NCBI GenBank assembly: GCA_964368605.1
Contig: CAYJBP010000021.1
Span: forward strand, 1 to 28,306
Direction of reading: 5' to 3'
DNA length: 28,306 nt
Source of the DNA: CAYJBP01 sp964368605
GTDB taxonomy: Bacteria; Bacillota; Dehalobacteriia; UBA4068
Shown: in pieces, positions 22,193 to 28,306 of the stretch
Layout of the letters: every line of letters begins with the position of its first letter
Position numbering within the stretch: the stretch's first letter is position 1
Position numbers and translations under genes: made by a program
Notes under the pieces: model-generated
Told to the model about the DNA's origin: nothing
What the model saw: the letters and a program-made list of their open reading frames with translations, nothing else
Databases searched by the model: none

Positions 22193-23932
22193 ATGATTGA
22201 AATAAAAAATATATCATTTGGCTATCAAGAAGCAGCACCCCCCATTTTAAATGATTTAAGCCTAGATATTGCAGCCGGCCTTTGGCTAACAATAATCGGG
22301 GCTAATGGCTCGGGCAAAAGCACCTTAGCACGTCATTTAAACGGGCTTTTATTGCCTTTTAGCGGCGATGTTTTTATTGATGGCCTAAATAGTAAAGAAC
22401 AAGCTGCCCTCTGGCAAATCAGGCAAAGGGTTGCTTTTGTTTTTCAAAACCCCGATAATCAGCTTATAGCCAGCTCGGTAGAGGATGATATTGTCTTTGG
22501 GCCGGAAAATCTTGGCTTAAGCCGTGCCGAAATTGCCAAGCGCTTAGAAGATGTGCTTAAAATTTGCGGCCTGGAATCTAAAAGGGCTAAGGCGCCTTAT
22601 CAATTATCGGGTGGCGAAAAGCAAAAAGTGGCCATAGCAGGTGCCCTTGCCATGCAGCCTAATTATATGGTATTGGATGAGCCTACCAGTATGCTCGATC
22701 CTATTTTGCGTAAAACTATTATTCAAACCCTGCAAAAATTGCATCAGCAATTGGGCATGGGTATTATTTATATTACCAATATTATGGAAGAAGCCTTGCT
22801 GGCAGAGCGGATTATCGTTTTAGCCAATGGCCATGTTATTAAAGATGGCAGCCCGCAGCAGGTTTTTAGCAATCATCAGTTTTTATTAGAACAAAAATTA
22901 GATATCCCACCGATTAGTCATATTGCCTCTTTGCTAAAAGGCCAAGGCTTGGCTGATTTAGACGGGATTTTAACCATAGATGATTTTAGTGATGCCTTGG
23001 CAAAATTGCCAAAACCGAAACAAAAGGCCGCCGCAAGCATAATTATCGAAGCGGCTGAGCCAAACCCAATTATCGAAATTAATGATTTATGTTATGCCTA
23101 TCAAAAAAGTGGCCAAAAAACCGAGGCCTTGCATAATTTTACAATAAGTTTTAATAAAAATAAATTAACAGCCTTAATCGGCCATAGCGGTTCGGGTAAA
23201 AGTACCTTAATGCAGCTTATTGCCGGCCTTATTCCGCCCAAAAGCGGCCATCTTAAAGTGGCCGGCCAGGATAGCTCAAGCTTAAAAAAAGGTGCAGTTT
23301 TTAAGGATGTAGGCTTGGTATTTCAGTATCCCGAGCAACAATTATTTGCCGAAACTGTTTTTGAAGAAATAGCCTTTGGGCCGCGCAATTTAGGTATAGC
23401 CGAAGAAAATATAGCCCAAGTTGTAGAAAAAGCCCTGGCCCAGGTGGGCTTGGATTATCAGCAATTTAAAGATAAATCGCCTTTTAATTTATCAGGTGGC
23501 CAAAAAAGACGAATTTGCATAGCCTCGATTTTGGCGATGAATAATCAAATTATTATCTTTGATGAACCAACCGCCGGCCTTGACGAAGCCGGCCGTAAAT
23601 GGATGATTAATTTAGCGCAAACCCTGCTTAAAGATGGTAAAACCATATTATGGGTATCCCATAATATGGAAGAAGTAGCCGAGCTTGCCGATTATATTGC
23701 CGTTTTAAACGAAGGCAATTTATTCCTTTATGGTAGCCCCCAGCAGGTATTTGCCAAGCAGCAACAATTAGAAGCCATTAATTTGGATATACCGCTGGCC
23801 GCTAAATTAATTCGTAATTTGCAGGATAAAGGCTATCTTGTAGCCGGGCAAGCCATCACCGCCGAGCAGGCCGCCGCCGAAATTGCCGCCTTATGGCGGC
23901 CTAGGGGGGAGGTAAATAATGCTAACGGATAA
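22193..23932 (+). CDS. ecfA: Fused EcfA1-EcfA2 ATPase of an ECF transporter
   Basis: Tandem ABC ATPase of an energy-coupling-factor importer, 579 residues instead of two proteins of about 280. Half 1 (about 1-235): Walker A GANGSGKST (36-44), Q85, LSGGE (138-142), Walker B D162-E163. Half 2 (about 292-545): Walker A GHSGSGKST (330-338), Q378 in FQYPEQQLF, LSGGQ (433-437), D457-E458, H-loop H490. FQNPDNQ in half 1 and FQYPEQQ in half 2 mark them as EcfA1-like and EcfA2-like respectively. The H-loop position of half 1 reads ITNIMEE, so asparagine 196 replaces the usual histidine. The linker is about 241-291. AGGAGAA is the binding site, directly after the rplQ terminator. Overlaps ecfT by 14 bases. 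B. subtilis YkoD is a known tandem precedent. Confidence 0.93.
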   Translation: MIEIKNISFGYQEAAPPILNDLSLDIAAGLWLTIIGANGSGKSTLARHLNGLLLPFSGDVFIDGLNSKEQAALWQIRQRVAFVFQNPDNQLIASSVEDDIVFGPENLGLSRAEIAKRLEDVLKICGLESKRAKAPYQLSGGEKQKVAIAGALAMQPNYMVLDEPTSMLDPILRKTIIQTLQKLHQQLGMGIIYITNIMEEALLAERIIVLANGHVIKDGSPQQVFSNHQFLLEQKLDIPPISHIASLLKGQGLADLDGILTIDDFSDALAKLPKPKQKAAASIIIEAAEPNPIIEINDLCYAYQKSGQKTEALHNFTISFNKNKLTALIGHSGSGKSTLMQLIAGLIPPKSGHLKVAGQDSSSLKKGAVFKDVGLVFQYPEQQLFAETVFEEIAFGPRNLGIAEENIAQVVEKALAQVGLDYQQFKDKSPFNLSGGQKRRICIASILAMNNQIIIFDEPTAGLDEAGRKWMINLAQTLLKDGKTILWVSHNMEEVAELADYIAVLNEGNLFLYGSPQQVFAKQQQLEAINLDIPLAAKLIRNLQDKGYLVAGQAITAEQAAAEIAALWRPRGEVNNANG

Positions 23933-24722
23933 TCTTTTAATCGGCCAATATTATAGCGCTAAATCTTTGGTGCATGGCCTAAATGCCAAAAGCAAAATTA
24001 TTGCCTCTATGCTTTATATGATAGCCCTATTCGTGGTAGATAGCTTTATTGGTTATGGCTTTTTAAGCCTAGTATTTATTAGCACTTTGCTTTTAAGCCG
24101 TATCCCAATTTTAGTTTTGCTAAAAGGCCTTAAAATGATATTTTTCTTTTGTGTTCTTACCTGGGTTTTAAATGCTTTTTTTCAGCCCGGGCAAATCATT
24201 TGGCAATGGCAATTTTTAAAATTAACTGTCGAAGGCCTAATTCATGGTGCGGCAATGGCTTTACGTCTATTGCTTTTGGTGGCTTTTGCCTCTTTGCTTA
24301 CCCTAACTACCACGCCGCTTGCCTTAACCGATGGGCTCGAAGAATTATTAAATCCGCTAAGGCGCTTTAAAGTTCCTGCCCATGAAATAGCGATGATTAT
24401 GTCGATAGCCTTGCGCTTTATTCCCACTATTTTGGATGAATTCGAAAGAATCATTTTAGCTCAAAGAGCCAGAGGCGCTAATTTAAGCCAAGGTAATATT
24501 CTGCAAAGGGTAAAAGCCCTGTTACCGTTACTGGTACCTCTATTTGTATCGGCCTTTAGAAGGGCCGATGATTTAGCCCAAGCCATGGAGGCTAAATGCT
24601 ATCGGGGTGGCATTGGGCGTACTCGCTTTAAGCTTATTCCCTGGCAAAAGCAAGATAGCTTGTATTTAGGCTCTTTTATAGTCAGCTTGCTGGCTGCTAT
24701 TGTTTTAAGAATTTGGTTTTAG
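23919..24722 (+). CDS. ecfT: ECF transporter transmembrane component EcfT
   Basis: Membrane scaffold that couples the EcfA ATPases to vitamin- or metal-binding S-components. 267 residues, with several hydrophobic segments between about residues 28-135 and another near 250-266. The first coupling motif ARG is at residues 184-186 (AQRARGAN). The second, usually ARG- or ARC-like within AMEAR-xY, reads AKC at 225-227 (QAMEAKCYRGG), an Arg-to-Lys change. GGGGGGAGG lies in the ecfA tail, so the two are translationally coupled. No S-component gene is nearby, consistent with a shared (group II) module. 13 bases precede truA. Confidence 0.93.
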   Translation: MLTDNLLIGQYYSAKSLVHGLNAKSKIIASMLYMIALFVVDSFIGYGFLSLVFISTLLLSRIPILVLLKGLKMIFFFCVLTWVLNAFFQPGQIIWQWQFLKLTVEGLIHGAAMALRLLLLVAFASLLTLTTTPLALTDGLEELLNPLRRFKVPAHEIAMIMSIALRFIPTILDEFERIILAQRARGANLSQGNILQRVKALLPLLVPLFVSAFRRADDLAQAMEAKCYRGGIGRTRFKLIPWQKQDSLYLGSFIVSLLAAIVLRIWF

Positions 24723-24735
24723 ATAAGGATAAGCG

Positions 24736-25497
24736 ATGACTAATATCAAATTAATAATAGAATATGATGGCTATAATTATCAAGGCTGGCAGCGTCAGGC
24801 TAAGGATAAGGGTTGCGGTGTGCAGCAGGTGGTAGAGGAAGCCTTAAGCGAGCTTTTGCGCCAAAAAATAACCATTAATGGGGCAGGCCGCACCGATAGC
24901 GGTGTGCATGCCTTGGGGCAGGTAGCCAATTTTAAAGCGCCTAAGCCCTTGCCGGCGGCTAATTTTAAGCCGGCTTTAAATAATATTTTGCCGCCCGATA
25001 TCAGAATTAAGCAGTCGCTGGCAGTAGGGGCAGATTTTCATGCCCGTTATAGCGCCATTGGTAAGCGCTATCAATATTTGCTGGCTTATGATCAGGTTAC
25101 GGCTTTTAATCAACGCTATTTTTGGCCGCAAGCCAAGGCTTTAGATATAGCTGCAATGGAGGAGGCCGCCACCTATTTAATCGGTGAGCATGATTTTCGG
25201 CATTTTAGCCTAAAAGGCGGTAAGATTGTCGATTTTAGGCGTAATATTGAGCATATCAAAATTTTTAAGCCCAACCCGGCTATAATCCCATGTTATTTAA
25301 GTGATCCGTTGCTGATAGAGGCTAAAGGTAATGGTTTTTTATACAAAATGGTGCGCCTAATTGCCGCCCGTTTGGTGGCGGTGGGGCAGGGTAAAATTAA
25401 GCCGCAGCAAATGGCCGATTTTTTGGCAGGTCAAGTACCGCTGCGTATACCGCCGGCGCCGGCTAATGGTTTAAGCTTGGTCGAGGTTTATTATTAA
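24736..25497 (+). CDS. truA: tRNA pseudouridine(38-40) synthase TruA
   Basis: Modifies uridines 38-40 in the anticodon arm of many tRNAs. 253 residues, typical. The start IKLIIEYDGYNYQGWQRQ and the catalytic motif GAGRTDSGVHALGQVANF, with nucleophile D54, are intact; the C-terminal region includes GNGFLYKMVRLI and the C-terminal end AGLSLVEVYY-like (NGLSLVEVYY). AAGGATAAGCG precedes the ATG, a modest site. In many Bacillota truA follows ecfT and precedes rplM and rpsI, but here serS comes next. Confidence 0.95.
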   Translation: MTNIKLIIEYDGYNYQGWQRQAKDKGCGVQQVVEEALSELLRQKITINGAGRTDSGVHALGQVANFKAPKPLPAANFKPALNNILPPDIRIKQSLAVGADFHARYSAIGKRYQYLLAYDQVTAFNQRYFWPQAKALDIAAMEEAATYLIGEHDFRHFSLKGGKIVDFRRNIEHIKIFKPNPAIIPCYLSDPLLIEAKGNGFLYKMVRLIAARLVAVGQGKIKPQQMADFLAGQVPLRIPPAPANGLSLVEVYY

Positions 25498-25575
25498 AAT
25501 AAGCAGGATAAAGCTGCGAATAAAGAGAAAAATACTAATGAATAAATATTAATTTTAAATAGATGGAGGAAGACT

Positions 25576-26844
25576 ATGCTGGATTTAAAATTTGTAAGGG
25601 CCAATCCCCAATTGGTAGAGCAAGCTTTGGCAAATAGGGGTGGCCAAATTTCCTTAGCTGAGTTTATGAGCTTAGAAGAAGAGCGCCGCAGTTTACTAGC
25701 CAAAGTGGAAGAAATGAAGGCCGAGCGCAACAGGGTATCCAAAGAAGTAGGCAAAATGAAGCAAGCCGGCGCCGATGCCAGCGATATTATGGCTCAAATG
25801 CGTGATTTAGGCGATCAAATTGCCGTAATCGACGAAAACTTAAAGCAGGTGGAATCCCAAATCGAGCAAATTTTGCTAGCCATCCCCAATATCCCCGATC
25901 AATCGGTACCGATTGGCGCTGATGAAAATGCCAATCTCGAGGTTCGTAAGCATGGCGAAATTGCAGAATATGATTTTGAGCCTTTAAACCATTGGGATAT
26001 TGGTGCTAATCTTGATATTTTGGATTTTGAAAGAGCAGCCAAAATTTCCGGCGCCCGTTTTACAGTATATAAAGGCTTGGGCGCACGCCTAGAGCGGGCT
26101 GTAATCAACTTTTTCTTGGACTTGCATACCTCCGAGCATGGTTATACCGAAATTCTGCCGCCTTTTATGGTAAATTCGGCCGCCATGCAGGGCACAGGTC
26201 AGTTGCCTAAATTTAAAGAGGATATGTTCCATATCGAAAACACCGATTATTATTTAATCCCTACCTCGGAAGTGCCTTTAACCAATTTGCATATGAATGA
26301 AATTTTGGATTTTGAGCAATTGCCGATTTATTATACAGCCTATTCGGCCTGCTTTAGGGCAGAAGCCGGGGCAGCAGGCCGCGATACCAGAGGCTTAATC
26401 CGTCAACATCAATTTAATAAAGTGGAATTGGTAAAATTATCCGCCCCGGAGAGCAGCTTTGAAGAGCTGGAAAAAATGACGGCCAATGCCGAAACTGTTT
26501 TGCAAAAATTAGGCTTACCATACCGTGTGTGCTGTTTATCCACCGGCGATATGGGCTTTAGCAGCGCCAAAACCTATGATATCGAGGTATATTTACCCGG
26601 CTTTGGCGGCTATCGGGAGATTTCTTCCTGCTCTAATTGCATCGATTTCCAGGCACGCCGAGCAAATATTCGTTTTAGAAGGGAAGGTGGCAAGCCGGAA
26701 TTTGTGCATACGCTTAATGGTTCGGGGGTAGCAATTGGGCGTACTGTTGTTGCTATTTTAGAAAATTATCAGCAAAAAGATGGTTCGGTAAAAATACCGG
26801 AGGCTTTAGTGCCTTATATGGGTGGTTGTACAGAGATTAGATAA
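25576..26844 (+). CDS. serS: Seryl-tRNA synthetase
   Basis: Class II synthetase that charges tRNA-Ser (and selenocysteine tRNA where present). 422 residues. An N-terminal coiled-coil arm, about residues 28-100, grips the tRNA long variable arm. Motif 1 region TGQLPKF, motif 2 FRAEAGAAGRDTRGLIRQHQF near 259-279 (given as FRAEAGAAGRDTRG and LIRQHQF), and motif 3 NGSGVAIGRTVVAILENYQ near the C-terminus are intact. GATGGAGGAAGA precedes the ATG. A 78-base AT-rich gap upstream shows no T-box signature. The stop overlaps the binding site of the next gene. Confidence 0.97.
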   Translation: MLDLKFVRANPQLVEQALANRGGQISLAEFMSLEEERRSLLAKVEEMKAERNRVSKEVGKMKQAGADASDIMAQMRDLGDQIAVIDENLKQVESQIEQILLAIPNIPDQSVPIGADENANLEVRKHGEIAEYDFEPLNHWDIGANLDILDFERAAKISGARFTVYKGLGARLERAVINFFLDLHTSEHGYTEILPPFMVNSAAMQGTGQLPKFKEDMFHIENTDYYLIPTSEVPLTNLHMNEILDFEQLPIYYTAYSACFRAEAGAAGRDTRGLIRQHQFNKVELVKLSAPESSFEELEKMTANAETVLQKLGLPYRVCCLSTGDMGFSSAKTYDIEVYLPGFGGYREISSCSNCIDFQARRANIRFRREGGKPEFVHTLNGSGVAIGRTVVAILENYQQKDGSVKIPEALVPYMGGCTEIR

Positions 26845-26854
26845 GGAGAAAAAT

Positions 26855-28243
26855 ATGAATAAAAAGTTAATATTGTTTAGTGTTTTAATAATTAGTATGC
26901 TGGCTTTTATGCCGGGTATGGCTTTAGCTTTTGATGTTCCTGCTACAACCGTAGAATTTAACGAGGATTATTATGATAGTAGCAGTGATTTACTGAAAAT
27001 ACATCATTTATTGGGGGATACCACAGATCTTTATGATTATCCGGATGACCCTAGGGCTGCCGCTGTTGCCCAAATGGAACAAATGTTTATCGGCTTTTTG
27101 CAAACTTATGGCTCCTATGGCCAATTCTGGACATCGGTAGGTGTTGGTAAACCTATGGTTGATATCGAGGATGGTTTTTTTAATTTTGAATCTGGTACTA
27201 CCTATGGAGTTAAGATAAATTTGGCAGGGTTAAATCCAACTGATCATCAGGTTACGGTTTTGCAGTATATTACTGATTTTCAGACATATCAAGATCAGGA
27301 TCCAAGTGATCTAGAAGGTATGATGGCTGCGCTTTTTAGTAATCCCACCCCGATTAGCGCTACAGTTGAAAATGGCAGTTATAGTTTTGAATATACGCAT
27401 AGTGGAGCTGATACCTCCGAAGCAAGGGTAGTTTGCTTTGCTACCTATATAAGCGAAACCGATTCGCCTACTCCTTCGCCATTGCCTTCGCCCACGCCGG
27501 ATAGGGTTAAAAACACTATTATTTTAGAAAATGGCGGTCAAGGTGCTTATTTGCAAAGCGGCAATGATATTGTTAAGGCTATAAACGGCCAAGCTGATCA
27601 AAAGGTTAGCGGCACGCCTACCATTTATTTTGAGCCGGGAATTAAGGATAATCATAATTTTATTGGATTTGAGCTTGAGCATGATCAAGAGAATGCTCTT
27701 ATTCCTACTATTAATGAGCCTGCCGATGGCGAAACTGCCTATAATTTTAAAATTCCCAGCGGTAGTGATGGTATCGAGTATACTATCACGGCACTTTGGG
27801 AGGAAATTATAATCCCGGAGCCGGTAGTAGAGGAGCCTATTGTTGATGAGGAGATTAAGTATCATTTAACTTTTAGCGATGTTGGTACGGGTGGTTCTAC
27901 AGATATAATGGTAGAGGCCGGCAGCCAAGTTATGGCTATGGCCGGTAGCAAAACCGATTATACTTTTAGCGAATGGACAATGCAAATTGCCGCAAGCGGT
28001 ATAGTAGTGAGCGATTTTGATATTTTGTTGGCGGATAGCAGTTTTGTAATGCCTGCTTCTGATGTGCATTTAACTGTTAATTGGCTGGATAATTCTTTAC
28101 TTTTAGATCAAGGAGCGCCTACGGGTTCTTTGAATATACCGGGGCATGTAAATCCGCAAACCGGCATACCATCTATGCCTGATTTTAATTTTAATTTCCA
28201 AGTACATTGTCCGGCGATTATCAAAGAAGAAGAAATGGATTAA
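26855..28243 (+). CDS. Secreted protein with InlB-like repeats, function unknown
   Basis: Not a recognised named family as a whole. 462 residues from ATG 26855, after TAAGGAGA, whose first bases belong to the serS stop. A signal peptide is clear: MNKK, a hydrophobic stretch, then GMALA with cleavage after residue 25. Residues 26-200 are acidic and unassigned. A Pro/Ser/Thr hinge is at 204-216 (SPTPSPLPSPTP). Residues 220-316 and 336-411 resemble InlB B-type or Listeria-Bacteroides beta repeats; the second has the GTGGS...AGS...YTFSEWT...FVMPASDVHLTVNW pattern. A second acidic, proline-containing linker lies at about 318-335. No LPXTG motif or C-terminal membrane anchor is seen. It could be a surface or adhesion protein; that is inference. 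Confidence 0.75.
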   Translation: MNKKLILFSVLIISMLAFMPGMALAFDVPATTVEFNEDYYDSSSDLLKIHHLLGDTTDLYDYPDDPRAAAVAQMEQMFIGFLQTYGSYGQFWTSVGVGKPMVDIEDGFFNFESGTTYGVKINLAGLNPTDHQVTVLQYITDFQTYQDQDPSDLEGMMAALFSNPTPISATVENGSYSFEYTHSGADTSEARVVCFATYISETDSPTPSPLPSPTPDRVKNTIILENGGQGAYLQSGNDIVKAINGQADQKVSGTPTIYFEPGIKDNHNFIGFELEHDQENALIPTINEPADGETAYNFKIPSGSDGIEYTITALWEEIIIPEPVVEEPIVDEEIKYHLTFSDVGTGGSTDIMVEAGSQVMAMAGSKTDYTFSEWTMQIAASGIVVSDFDILLADSSFVMPASDVHLTVNWLDNSLLLDQGAPTGSLNIPGHVNPQTGIPSMPDFNFNFQVHCPAIIKEEEMD

Positions 28244-28265
28244 AAATCGCAAAAGGTTTCTTTTG

Positions 28266-28300
28266 TTTCTTTTCTTTCCTCAAAAGAAAAGAAAGGTTTT
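28266..28300 (+). terminator. Probable intrinsic terminator after the secreted-protein gene
   Basis: TTTCTTTTCTTT (28266-28277) pairs perfectly with AAAGAAAAGAAA (28283-28294) around a five-base loop, followed by GG and TTTT, 22 bases after the stop codon. The stem is almost all A-T, so it is less stable than the rplQ terminator. The low-complexity sequence means it could also be a simple-sequence tract. Position after the last gene supports termination. Confidence 0.6.
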
Positions 28301-28306
28301 AATCTT

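Noticed and set aside
25498..25575. T-box riboswitch before serS
   Set aside because: The gap is only 78 bases, AT-rich, and shows no T-box sequence, specifier stem or terminator hairpin.
28266..28294. Pyrimidine/purine mirror tract as a possible triplex (H-DNA) element
   Set aside because: A terminator after the last gene explains the inverted repeat more simply.
1..28306. Phage, defence, CRISPR, insertion-sequence or antisense gene content
   Set aside because: I saw no array of repeats, transposase, integrase or nuclease-like frame; all sizeable genes belong to conserved core families except the last.

Overview
The window is a core translation and transcription locus of a low-to-mid-GC Bacillota (Firmicutes) bacterium, probably a Clostridia or Negativicutes relative. 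The gene order is rpoC (3' part), rpsL, rpsG, fusA, tuf, the S10 and spc clusters, secY, adk, a KOW protein, infA, rpmJ, rpsM, rpsK, rpsD, rpoA, rplQ, then ecfA, ecfT, truA, serS. Support for the assignment comes from this order, the 61-residue zinc-type S14, a zinc-lid adenylate kinase, a cysteine-free S4 of the kind found in Clostridia, and strong GGAGG ribosome binding sites. The lineage is inferred from family knowledge; no 16S rRNA is present to confirm it. Every long gene in the window is on the plus strand.

Layout. Positions 1-2738 hold the 3' two thirds of rpoC. Positions 2739-3029 are a noncoding gap that begins with a consensus promoter overlapping the rpoC stop and continues as a densely foldable leader to rpsL. 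The str genes (rpsL, rpsG, fusA, tuf) run to 7220. A 162-base gap with five successive hairpins leads into rpsJ. After another folded gap, rplC to rplQ continue almost without interruption to 22129, punctuated by secY, adk, a small KOW RNA-binding protein, infA and rpoA. A strong intrinsic terminator at 22139-22178 closes the ribosomal block. Beyond it come a single-chain EcfA1-EcfA2 ATPase, EcfT, TruA, seryl-tRNA synthetase and an unrecognised secreted protein, followed by a probable terminator at the window edge.

How the genes work together. They make most of the ribosome's S10-spc-alpha protein set, two elongation factors, initiation factor 1, two RNA polymerase subunits, the SecY channel and adenylate kinase. 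The last block supplies the energising module of an ECF vitamin transporter, a tRNA pseudouridine synthase and a tRNA charging enzyme.

Most of the window is conventional. The parts that merit attention are the rpoC-rpsL promoter and leader, the folded leaders before rpsJ and rplC, the absence of map, rplM and rpsI from their usual places, the terminator directly against ecfA, the fused EcfA with a histidine-to-asparagine change in its first H-loop, and the secreted protein tightly coupled to serS. I see no tRNA, rRNA, CRISPR array, insertion sequence or phage gene. I did not find a convincing wholly new system; the leaders and the terminal secreted protein are the nearest candidates.
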